A stretch of DNA of 64,000 bases from NCBI GenBank assembly GCA_033807775.1, contig CM066321.1:252514422-252578421 (forward strand), read 5' to 3'. Of this stretch, positions 31,559 through 41,539 are shown piece after piece. The stretch comes from Saussurea involucrata. Lineage: Eukaryota > Streptophyta > Magnoliopsida > Asterales > Asteraceae. Numbering within the stretch: the first letter of the stretch is position 1; each line of letters begins with the position of its first letter. A program made the position numbers and the translations under genes. The notes beneath the pieces were generated by a model. The model was not told the origin of the DNA and made no database searches. It was given only the letters and a program-made list of their open reading frames with translations.

Positions 31559-31788
31559 TGTTGGTTCCTGTTTTGCTTAACAATGATGATTCTATCTAAT
31601 AGTTCAAACAAGATATAATGCGGAAGCGTTTTTAACGAACTAAAAGATATAATAAGGTAGAAGAACACACAATATCAAATACGTATAGTGTAAATAACAC
31701 AGATAAATAGCTCAATAACCCACTGTATATTGATATGAATAGAACACCAAGAACACCAATGGTATAACAAGAAAGATTGGAGCTAACA
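31559..31788 (-). repeat. Shortened second LTR of element D
   Basis: It matches 24094-24306 and then the last 17-18 bases of the LTR, lacking about 510 bp. AGAA occurs at both breakpoints. No primer-binding site lies at its left (inner) end, where element I stops. Right flank GTAAG matches the duplication at the other end of D. Confidence 0.85.
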
Positions 31789-32387
31789 GTAAGACTCTGA
31801 TGATTTTCCTTTCTGACGTTATCATAGATAACCCTTTTCAACATGTTTCACCTTTAATACCCAAAAATCATTAAAATCCTAATTCTGAAGTGGAAATAAT
31901 CAGCGAACCCTTTGAAACGGAGATTTGATCTCATAAAGTATCACACAGACTCTGATGTTGATGTCAGAGGCTCTGATGAAGTCTTATAGACCCGATTCTA
32001 AAGAAACGTTCAGAGATGTATTCAAAGTTGTTTTCATCAGAATACGTTTTCCCTTCTTAAAGATGGTTTCTTTGCAATTAGCCAAGTCAATATCCAGAGA
32101 ATATGAGATTTTGTACTTGCTCCCCCTTAAATGATGAGCTCTTTAAAGATATTAAGCTTCCTCTTGAAGTGTGCATGATTTGAAAAGTATTTACAGAAGA
32201 GACAATATATGAATCAAACGAAAGAGGCTTTGATGGACAGATTAGAGGCTCTGAGAACAAGAAAATGTTGAAAGTGTGCTAACAGAGCTCGGAAGAGAAC
32301 AACAGAGGTTCTGTTAATATGTACAGCCTAATATCTCTATCAGAGGCTCTGAGGTGGATGTTAGAGCTCTGATCTTTTGTCCAGTGA
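31789..32387 (-). other. Element C post-pol spacer
   Basis: Non-coding. It contains a minus-strand TTTAAGGGGGAGCAAG tract (about 32142-32126), like the tracts seen after gag or pol in A, B and J, and many TCAGAGGCTCTGA words (for example near 31963-31978 and 32340-32352). Confidence 0.7.
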
Positions 32388-34440
32388 TTAGGAGGACATG
32401 TTGAGCATACCAAACTTGCTGATTAAGAAATTGAATCTCCTTTCATCAAGGGCTTTTGTAAACATATCAGCAAGTTGAAAGTCAGTTGAAACAAAGTACA
32501 TTTCAATTGTTCCTTTTTCAACATGATCTTTGATAAAGTGGTACCTCATATCTATGTGCTTTGTTTTTTAGTGCTGAACTGGATTTGTTGTGATTGTAAT
32601 TGCACTCTTGGAGTCACAGAGGATTGGAACTCTGTTATACTCAAGACCATAGTGTCTGAGTTGAGTTTTCATCCAGATTACTTGTGAACAACAACTAGCA
32701 GCATCAACATATTCTGCTTTTGCTGTAGAGGTAGACACACAGTTTTGCTTCTTGGATGTCCAACTCACTAATTTATCTCCAAGTAGTTGGCAGCTTCCAG
32801 AAGTACGCTTTATGTCGTTCATGCATCCTCCATAGTCTAAATCTGTATATGCTACAAGCTCAAAGCCAGAGTTAAGAGGATACCAGAGACCCAAAAATTG
32901 AGTCCCTTTGAGATATTTGAAAATTCTTTTGACAACAGACAAATGAGATTCCTTAGGATTAGCTTGAAATTTGGCACAAAGATAGGTTGCAAACATGCTA
33001 TCAATTCTTCTTGTTGTTAAGTACAAAAGTGAACCTATCATGCCTCTGTAGGTCTTGACATCCACAAATTGACCATCTGGATCATGACCAAGTTTAACTC
33101 CAGTGGCAATAGGTGTTTTCATAGGATTTGAGTTGTTGAGCTTATATTTTCTTAAAATATCAGAGACATATTTGGATTGGCTTATAAAGGTGCCTCTGAT
33201 AGTTTGTTTTATTTGTAAACCAAGGAAGAATGAAAGTTCTCCCATCATGCTCATTTTAAATTCACTTTTCATCAACTCAGAAAACCTATCACAATACTTT
33301 TGATTTATAGACCCAAAGATAATGTCATCAACATATATCTGTACCAGAAGAAGACCATTTTTGTATCTCCTAATGAATAAGGTAGTATCCACAGTACCTT
33401 TCTCAAAATGATTTTTCAATAGAAAAGTAGACAGAGTTTCATACCAGGCTCTATGGGCTTGTTTAAGGCCATACAGAGCTTTGTCAAGCAGGTACACATG
33501 GAATGGAAACTCTGAACTTTCAAATCCAGGTGGTTGCTGAGCATATACTTCTATATGTAGCTTTCCATTCAGAAAGGCAGATTTAACATCCATTTGATAA
33601 ATTTTGAATCCTTTGTGAGCTGCATAGGCTAGAAAGATTCTGATTGCTTCTAGCCTAGCAACTGGAGCAAAAGTTTCATCATAATCAATGCCTTCTTCTT
33701 GGAAGTATCCTTTTGCAACCAATCTGGGCTTGTTTCTAATGATGATCCCATCTTTATCTTTCTTGTTTCTGAATACCTACTTGGTTCCAATGGCAAATTT
33801 GTCTGTGGGTAAATGAACCAACGACCAAACTTTGTTTCTTTCAAATTCTAGAAGCTCTTCTTGCATTGCTTCTATCCAGTTTGGGTCATCAAGGGCTTCA
33901 AAGACTTTCTTTGGCTCTATCATGCTCAAAAGGTTCACAAAGAAAGCCTCATTGATTGTGGTTGATCTTGTCCTCACACCATCTTCAGGAGCACCAATGA
34001 TTTGATGATGGGGGTGATCCTTTGTCCATCTTGTCATTGGAGCATGGACATGTGGTGGTATCTGTGCTTCTGAAGGAAATTGGTGTGTGACAGCTTCAGA
34101 CGAGCTCTGAGGATTGGCACCAGGGGCTATGAGGCACACTGCTATGAAGAGTGGCTTCATTGCTATAAAGGGTACCAACATGGCTATGTGAAGGTGAACT
34201 TGTATAAATGGAATTTCTTCCAATATTTGTCATCACATGTGATGATGGTTTTGGTTCAGGTTCTTCTTCCTCTGAATGTTGTCTTGAATATTCTCCTTGA
34301 ATTGGACCTGTAGTTAAGGAAGTAGATGGTGAAGTATTTGAAGGACTAGACAGAGATGTACCTGATTGTTGTTGTCCTGAAGAACCTTGAACTTGATTGC
34401 CTATGTTGATGAGTTTAGAGGAATCTTCATCATCGATCAT
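32388..34440 (-). pseudogene. pol: Element C pol: reverse transcriptase and RNase H
   Basis: RT begins near 33890 with DPNWIEAMQEELLEFERNKVW and reaches GTK followed by a TAG where Trp is expected (33779-33777). It resumes with GYFQEEGIDYDETFAPVARLEAI, QMDVKSAFLNGK, the catalytic YVDDI and GSLLYLTTRR. RNase H shows YTDLDYGG, STAKAEYVDAAS and CDSKSAITI; a stop at 32570-32568 lies just before KTKHIDMRYHF, and coding ends at 32388. The upstream part (34440-33900) is the polar linker after integrase and is frame-broken. The protein is inactive as written. Confidence 0.9.
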
Positions 34441-35722
34441 TGAATATCATATTGATATCTTCTTCTCTTGATTTTGAGGAACTAGGCTCCTCTGTGATGT
34501 GTATCCTCTCTGATGATTTGATTTCAGAGATGCTTGATGCTCTGTCATCTAAGGATACATTGATGCTTTCAAGAATGACATTGGTTCTGAGATTATAGAC
34601 TCTGTAGGCTTTTGAAGTCAGAGAATATCTAATGAATTTTCCTTCATCGGCCTTTTTATCAAACTTCCCAAGTTGATATTTGTCATTCAGGATAAGTCAT
34701 ATGCAGCCAAAAACATGAAAGTACTTCACATCTGCCCAGAAGTTGGTTGGTAGATCAGATCCTGCTAACATTGTTCTGGCAACCTCTACTAGAGTTCCGT
34801 GTCTCTACTAAACAACACCATTATGTTGAGGAGTTCTTGCAGCAGAGAAGTTCTGAGAGATGCCTTCCTTTGTAAGGTATGATTCAAATTTAGCATTCTT
34901 GAATTCTGTCCCATTATCACTTCTCAACTTTTGTACCTTTAAACTAAGCAGAACCTGAATCCTTTTCAACAGATTGATTAGTACCTCTGGGACATCAGAT
35001 TTTGCTCTGATGAACTCAACCCAAGTATATCTAGAATATTCATCAATTAAAACCCGGATGTACTTTTTGCCAGAAAGACTTTGCATAGAAATAGGACCAC
35101 AGAGATACACATGTAACATGTGCAATGGTCTTCGGCAATTGTGATCACTCTATGTTCTGTGTGAAGCTCTTTTGAGCTTACCCATTTCACATGCAGAACA
35201 TAGACGATCTCTGTAAAATTTAAGAGATGGTAATCCTTTTACCAGATTTAGTTTCACAAGCTTGTCAAGATTTGAAAAGTTTAAGTGTGCAAATCTTTTA
35301 TGCCAGAGCCATGCATCTTCTTTGTTCAAAGAAACTAAACATAGTCTTTATGTATTAGATTTTTGATTTGGATTGAAATTCATTTTGTAAAGATTGCCTT
35401 TTCTGTCAGCTCTGAGCAGTTCTTGACCAGACTTTGAAACTACTATAGAACAGTATTTCTTCTTAAAATTGACATCAAAACCATGATCACAAAATTGACT
35501 TATGCTAAGCAAATTATGATTTAACCCTTCTACATAAACAACTTTTGAAACTGATACACCTCCATTTGTTAATACCCCATAGCCTCTGATATGTCCTTGC
35601 CCATCTCCACCAAAAGTTACTGCACCTCCCATTTTATCTATGAATGAGGTTAGCAACTCTTTATTTCCAGTCATGTGCCTTGAACATCCACAGTCCAAGT
35701 ACCATATTTGCACATGTTGTTT
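34441..35722 (-). pseudogene. pol: Element C pol: protease and integrase
   Basis: Protease (from 35722) shows IWYLDCGCSRHMTG: the catalytic triad reads DCG rather than DSG. Then VTFGGDGQG and VYVEGLNHNLLSISQF. GAG-pre-integrase is out of frame near 35330-35150. The integrase core (35125-34808) has VYLCGPISMQS, IDEYSRYTWVEF, RSDNGTEF and TPQHNGVV; the first catalytic Asp is replaced (HVYLCGP versus HMDLCGP in A) and the frame stops before the Glu motif. Near 34770 about 50 residues are missing, joining FWADVKYFHVFGC. Confidence 0.87.
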
Positions 35723-35752
35723 CTGCAAGACATATTAGATTATCTTAGGTAC
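35723..35752 (-). promoter_or_regulatory. gag-pol junction of element C
   Basis: After TGGGTACC, five codons lead to an in-frame TAA and then TATGTCTTGCAG; 30 nt in all. Protease continues in the same frame as gag. Confidence 0.65.
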
Positions 35753-36591
35753 CCATTGCATAATGGGTCCTTTTTTGTTAGGCTTGGGTTTGATTGATTT
35801 ACCTTCTGATTTTCCATTCTGTGATGGTTTGCCAGAGGCTTTTCCTTGCATTTTCTGAGACCTGGTCTTAGAATTTGTTATTTTTGGTGACCAGTTCAGA
35901 ATGCAATGAGGACCATTGAGATGATTTTGAAGTTTCAACAACAGCTTAAAACAATTGCAATTGACAGAACATGGAAATGATTGTGATAAACTTCTGTTTT
36001 GATTCATCATCATGGGATTACATGCCTTTTGGAAATTAAAAGATCTAGAGTCATAGGTTTTGCTAAACTTCCTATCTAGATGTGTTTTCTTGAAATTGGC
36101 ATTCCTCTGATGATGTTTTTCCTTGGCCCAAAAAGATTGGTTTCCTCTGTGATTCACTGTAGATTGAGAACTAGGAGTGTCATTAACTTTCCATTTTCCT
36201 TTCTGTTCTGGAGTGAATCTGATTGGTTTATAAACATAAGGCACTGAGAATTGAGTGGTTGAAGTACTCATGGCTTTTTCTTTCATTTTCTTTTCTAATT
36301 CCACAGAAGATAAAGTTCTGACACCCATACCCTCAAAATCAGGACAAATTGGAATTCTGGATTGGTTCTTTGGAACAGAAATGACATTATTTAAAATCCC
36401 AGATCCAACAAGTGTCTGCTTTGATTTGTGCAAGACCTTCTCTGGTGCACATAAAGTTTCTCATCAACCTCTGAGTCAGAGTCAGAGTCCAGAAAGTCTC
36501 TGGTGACTCTGTTAGATATGAGAGTCTCTGAGGGATTTTGACAGAAGCTTGCCTTCTTGGAGTCAGAGAAGTTCAAATCTCTGATGGTACA
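35753..36591 (-). pseudogene. gag: Element C gag, C-terminal end
   Basis: Two open pieces (36576-36391 and 36433-35753) carry SDSDSEVDEK, then a basic, Ser/Asn-rich tail with TFKKTHLDRKFSKT-like text and an ending GPIMQWVPK. It connects with 41540-43748 across element J. Confidence 0.78.
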
Positions 36592-36856
36592 TGTTAGCGC
36601 ATTATATTGTATTCAAGATTTATGTCAAAGTCAAAGCAGTTTAGTGTTTAATGCCTTGTAATGTCTAGGTATAAATAGGTTTAGGTTTGCTTTGTTTGTG
36701 AGCAAGCAAGTTGTAAGAAGAGAATCTTAATTGTAATATCATAGAGAGAGGTTATAGAGAGAATCTAGAGAGAGAAAGTTCCAAACTCTTATGTAATTCT
36801 AGATTCTCAAGATCAATGAATATGATGATGATTACCTAATAGATCTGGTTCTAACA
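36592..36856 (+). repeat. 5' LTR of element J
   Basis: TGTTAGCGCA to TTCTAACA, 265 bp, TATAAATA at 36670-36677. Confidence 0.88.
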
Positions 36857-36858
36857 AT

Positions 36859-36870
36859 TGGTATCAGAGC
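36859..36870 (+). promoter_or_regulatory. Primer-binding site of element J
   Basis: TGGTATCAGAGC, complementary to the initiator tRNA-Met 3' end, two bases after the LTR. Confidence 0.92.
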
Positions 36871-37254
36871 TACAGGATTTTCAGACACAATTCAGAGCAG
36901 ATTTTTGAGATTTTTGGACTTTTTCAAAGTTTTTGCAGAGTATTCTGATCAGATTCGAATTCTTCAGATTTCAGAGTTTTTGGACAAATTTTTGCTTGAA
37001 TTAGACTCGTTTGATGTTTTAGAATACTTCCTATTTAGAAATCAGAGCCCAATTCACAGAGGATTAGAAGAATTTTGGGGATTTGTGTTCTTGAGTTCGA
37101 AATAGTGCAGTTCACTGTATTGGATCTAAAGTAGTGGAATTTGAGGTTTTTAGTGATTGAAATTAACTACAAAGTTGCCCGAAATCAATCTTCGAACCTG
37201 TCTGAAAAGATTTCATAGCAAAATCATCGAAATTAAAAAGGTTATGGACTAAAA

Positions 37255-37685
37255 TCGAATTTTCTTAAAGTTTTCGCAAGATCCTAAAGTTTTCGCAAGA
37301 TCATAGAGTTTTCGCAAAACTCATAGGAGTTTTCGCAAGACTTAAAGGAGGTATTCAGAAGTTTTCGCAAGGTGCTTCTAAGAAAAGTTCAAGTTTTCGC
37401 ATTGCAAGGCTACGTGAAGTATTGTTTTTGCAAGTGTTGGTTACGAAAACAATTTGTTTTCGCAAGGGCTTCGTACGAAAACTATTTGTTTTCGCAAGGG
37501 TGTGATACGAAAACCTTTGTTTTCGCATAAGGAGGCTACGAAAACTTTGTTTTCGCAAAGTGTTGGCTGCGAAAAGTTTTGTCTGCGAAAAGACTGCAAG
37601 GCTGTTACGAAAACTTTTGGTTTCTTTGGTCTGCGAAAACTTTGTGTTACAGTGGGCTGCGAAAACTTTGTCATCTACTTGCCTA
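37255..37685 (+). repeat. GTTTTCGCA / TACGAAAAC hairpin array in leader of element J
   Basis: The first part (37270-37400) has GTTTTCGCAAG words in one orientation. From 37440 TACGAAAAC and GTTTTCGCA alternate, separated by 4-6 nt, so each pair is a short stem-loop; at least four pairs lie at 37440-37570, followed by more single CGAAAAC words to 37665. No ORF is credible. Confidence 0.85.
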
Positions 37686-37763
37686 AGAAAATTTTGGATG
37701 TGTTGATTTCTCAGTACTCTTTGCACAGTGTTGTCTGAATTTTTGGAACAATCACTCTATTAG

Positions 37764-37824
37764 GTATATTTTTGCTTATATTTTCATATTTTGCATCTAA
37801 TTTTCGTGTTTGATTTCTTTTCAG
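37764..37824 (+). other. Candidate small intron in leader of element J
   Basis: A 61-nt T-rich stretch with GTATAT donor-like start and TTCTTTTCAG end directly before the coiled-coil reading frame. Short for a plant intron; unproven. Confidence 0.35.
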
Positions 37825-39181
37825 ATTTATATCAAGATTCCTACGACAGATGAAAATGGGAATACACATTACTCAAACAAAGATTGTGCAATCATGTATA
37901 TGCCTGAAATACCAATTCTTGAAGCAGAACGAGACAATTTGAAACTTGAGAATTCAAATCTTCGGGATCAAACGAAGAAGCTTCAAGACAACACAAAAGC
38001 CTTACAATGTGAGAACGTTAAGTTGAAGGAAAAGGTTTCTTGTCTTGAAACTGAAATAAAAGATTTGAAAGGTATTCAAGCAGAAAAGGAGATCAAATTC
38101 AAGATGAGAAGAACCGTTTAGAGAAGATCTTAGATTCTGAAAGAAATGATTTTAAAATAAAAAAATTCTATTGTGAGACTATATATATAAAACTTTCAAA
38201 ACAAATTTCAGATTTTGAAAAGGTTTTATTTTTAGAAAAGGAAAAGCTTGAGAAAGAGAGATCTGAGTTTGATACTAAAAGAAAATCTTTTGAAGAAAAA
38301 AGTAATGAGCTTTCATTGAAAATATTTGATTTGGAGAAAGAATTAGATATAGAAAGAAAAGAGCTTGAAAAGATGAAAGTTGACGATTTTAAAGCAAAAA
38401 GTGTGAAAGATGTTTATTCAGATGAAAAAAAGATTTTTTAAAATGAAATAAAGAAGCTGACAAAGAATCTATCTGGTTTATCTGCAGAAATTATGCAAGA
38501 GAAGAAGGTTAAATCTGACATTCAAAGGAAGTTTGATTTTTTATCTAAAGAGAGAAATATCCTGTTCAACAAAGTTAAAGAACTTGAAGACATCATTTTT
38601 AAGGTTGAGGTTTCCAAACAAGCAAGTCCTGACACGATTGTTCAGACTCCACTTGTAGACTCAACTGACTCTGAATGTTCGTTTAAGACGGCTTCAAGTT
38701 CAATTCACAAAGATGGTCATTCAAAGGGATTTCACAGATCAAAGAGTTTATCAAAGGATCAGATTCATCCTTCCAATCTCTTTTATAATCCTCTGTTTGA
38801 TAAGTCAGAAAATGATTTTTGTGTGCCTAAAGATTATAATTCTACTAAGCTTAAAGATAACCAAGTCTTCAAGAAGGTTAAGATGGTTTGGAGGGTCAAA
38901 GGCACTACTTCTGAGGAAGATGTGCCAAAGTCATCCGTTCCCACAACAAATGCCAAGAAGAACAACACATTTCAAGGTAAATCTTTTGTTAAACCTGATT
39001 TAGTTTATTCTATAAAAGAGTTAATTAGGCTGGCATAAAAGAAATTTGTTGTTCTTATTGTGGAACTAATGATTTTATTCATAAGGATTATACTCAATAT
39101 TGGTACGATACTTATAGGATTTCTTCAAATAGAACTGCACATAACAAACCAGGACCCAAGTTCCGTTGGGTACCACACACA
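37825..39181 (+). pseudogene. Element J coiled-coil protein (Gag-tail-like)
   Basis: Open pieces at 37825-38121 and 38452-39038 plus the stretch between and after form a coiled-coil protein: LEAERDNLKLENSNLR and LEKEKLEKERSEFD. Stops and frameshifts lie near 38100, 38440 and 39038. The C-terminal part has VFKKVKMVWRVKGT, a C-x2-C patch (CCSYC) and an ending GPKFRWVPH like other Gag ends. It aligns in layout with B's ORF at 5074-6165. No capsid domain or CCHC knuckle precedes it. Confidence 0.75.
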
Positions 39182-39250
39182 TGACTGGAAAACAGAAAAG
39201 AAGTGTGCAATATTTGAAGAAGAGTACCTGGGGAGTATAAAAGATATAAT

Positions 39251-39475
39251 GACTTCTAAACATATCAGTTTAGAACTCGTACTTCAAAGAGATTTTGACT
39301 TCTGAATACAGCACTTCAGAACTCGTTCTTCAAAGATAAATTGACTTATGAGTAACTCAGCTCAGGACTCGTACTTCAATGTGTTTGACTTCTGATCATT
39401 TCAGATCAGGAATCGTTGTTCAAAGACTATGACTTCTGAATTTACTTCAATCCTGGTAATTTAGAACTCGTTTTA
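39251..39475 (+). repeat. 46-bp-period hairpin array of element J
   Basis: Units begin at GAC 39251, 39297, 39343, 39387 and 39431 (spacing 46, 46, 44, 44). Stems and loops: TTCTAAA/TTTAGAA with loop CATATCAG; TTCTGAA/TTCAGAA with TACAGCAC; TTATGAG/CTCAGGA with TAACTCAG (one mismatch, one G-U); TTCTGAT/ATCAGGA with CATTTCAG (one G-U). The fifth is looser. Each stem is followed by a form of CTCGTACTTCA, as in B. Confidence 0.88.
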
Positions 39476-41534
39476 ATGATTAAGGATACTTTGATCCAAG
39501 TCTTGTTATTTGTGCAGATTTCGATAAAGATCTTTTTCACATGTTAAGGGGGGGCTTATATGATTTTTAAATCATCGTATCATGATTTGAGGGGGAGCTC
39601 AAACGTTTCTGATTGTAAGTATCTTCTGATCTTAATCTCAGATTGTTTGAAAGATGAACGACTTTCTAGCATGAAAAATGTTTTTCTTAAATGTTCAAAC
39701 CACTTCTCTATTCTCAAACATATTTATGAATTCAAAAGTGTGATTTTAAATGTTTTTCATGGAGATATCGGATTATTATAACATCATTTCTAATCGTGTG
39801 TTTCCAAAGATTAATACTTGTGTATTATCTTTTCTATATACTTTCAAGTATTCATACACACCGGTTCAGCTTCATATTGACTTTGTTATTACCATGTCTC
39901 AAAATGAAACAACGTTTCGATGGTAATACTCTCGTTTGTATTCCAATTTTTGTTGAGCATCATATATTCTTTTAGCGTATGACATTCAACGTTTCATTCA
40001 AAGATTGTTTATATTTGTTCATATAAACAAAATTCAATTCTTTGATACCCTAATCCTTATATGATTATTTTTCATATTTGATCTGATTGATACATTGTCA
40101 GATTCTCAAACAAGTCTTTCGAATTCATTTCATTCTTTCAATATTCTTGTTTTGAGAAATCTTCAAAGTTCAAATGCTCACATATTTTTGATCTTCTTGA
40201 AGAGCATACATTCAGATGACAATGTTATTCATATGATGAGATTCATATTTGTTCAAGTTAAATTGTTGAACAACCCAAATTTTTAGGACAAAATTTCATG
40301 GGATCAGTGTGAGCTTATCAAACTTCTATGGATTCACGTTAACCAGTGTTTCCTACCCAAGAAGTTATCCTTGAGTGATTGAGGGGTGGGGGTCTACATC
40401 AAAGAGTGAGGGAGATAACTCATCCGGTTGAGTAATCTCATTGTGCTGAGGTAAAATGTAAATGAGAGTTTGGGTAGAAGTGAGCGGATTAAAAACAGAA
40501 AGAGGGTGTGAGAAAAGAGTTAAAAGAATAAGAGAACTCTGTACCAACCATTTCTGAGTCGGGCAACCACATTACTGATTGGTTCACATTCTTTGGTGAC
40601 CATCATTGAAACACACAGTGAGCCCATGCCAACTCTTGCTTTAACCCCACCAGCTACTCATTTATTTATCAACAAAGAAACGTTTCAATTTTTCTTGGGG
40701 ACGCAACATATAATCTATCTAATCTTCATTCAGAAGATTTGGATATTGAAAAAGAAGGAATTTTGCCCCACCTTCGCACTTCGATCATGCACATTGAGTC
40801 CATGGAAAACTTGTTATTGTCTCAATAGTTTACACACTTTGAGCCTGATAAAGCATAAGTTGCTTCAATCATTTCTACACAAGCACATACACACAAGGAA
40901 TATGTTTTCTTGTCATAACGTTCATAGAAATTCCATTATATTTTTCGATGATTGAATGGAAGCCCTGAGGGAGTGAACATCAAAAAGCTCCTTTCTAAAG
41001 TGCATCCGTTGTACTAAGTGGCTCCGTGCTACTTACATGCATTTTAACTGATTCATATGTTGTTACAGGGTTACCACATTCATTCTATCTGAGTTTGAAA
41101 AGATTTGGATATATATATTTTGGAATTGACAGTTATTCAGATCAAAAGGAGAAGAACGTTAGTGGTGAACAAAGACAGTGCTAAAATTGATGAAAGTTTT
41201 GATGATCATGATGCTCACAATCATCAAAAAGGGGGAGAAATAACCTACTGAAGAAAAGTGGAGATATATCAATGATAGATAAAAGGGGGAGAAATAGCAT
41301 AGAGATAAAAGGGGGAGAAATAGCATAAAGATAAAGAGAAGATTTGTCAAAGTCAGAAAGATGTTTCGAGATGATTCGAGAGAGATCGATGCTCAAACAT
41401 GTTCAAAGATTATTATTGTTCAAGAGATGAAGATACAAAGTTCAAGAAACTGTTCAAAGTTTGAGTTCAAAGCTTCAATGATTTCAAAGCTACAAAGTTA
41501 AAAGCTTCAAAGATTAAAGCTACAAAGTTTAAAG
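39476..41534 (+). other. Non-coding tail of element J with polypurine-like tracts
   Basis: No ORF is convincing. Polypurine-like tracts lie near 39545 (AAGGGGGGG), 39590 (GAGGGGGAG), 41227, 41282 and 41309 (AAAGGGGGAGAAATA). ATGTCTCAAAATG near 39893 may start a decayed ORF3, but the frame closes at once. The last 130 bp are rich in CAAAG words. No 3' LTR is present. Confidence 0.6.
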
Positions 41535-41539
41535 TTACA

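Larger units (their letters stand above)
24094..31788 (-). mobile_element. Element D: B-family copia element, 5' half replaced
   Basis: D lies on the minus strand with its 3' LTR at 24094-24838, a polypurine tract, an ORF3 (30020 to 25024) and a shortened LTR at 31559-31788. Exact 5-bp duplications GTAAG flank it at 24089-24093 and 31789-31793. No primer-binding site, gag or pol is present. In their place lies a plus-strand fragment of another element (I, 30340-31558). The ORF3, its upstream promoter-like block and the 3' end are closely related to those of B. Confidence 0.88.
36592..41534 (+). mobile_element. Element J: pol-less copia-type element with coiled-coil ORF
   Basis: J has a 5' LTR (36592-36856), primer-binding site, hairpin-rich leader, a decayed coiled-coil ORF (37825-39181), a 46-bp-period hairpin array and a long non-coding tail with polypurine tracts. 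No pol and no capsid domain are seen. No 3' LTR is found. The flanks GTACA (36587-36591) and TTACA (41535-41539) could be a target duplication with one mismatch, and C's gag resumes right after. The LTR differs from that of B although the coding and array parts match. Confidence 0.75.

Noticed and set aside
31559..31788. Short LTR considered as an independent solo LTR
   Set aside because: Its right flank GTAAG matches the flank at 24089-24093, so it is the outer LTR of element D.
39560..40955. Short plus-strand open frames in the tail of J considered as a host gene or ORF3
   Set aside because: They are short, in different frames and lack any recognisable motif; a decayed ORF3 cannot be excluded but is not supported.
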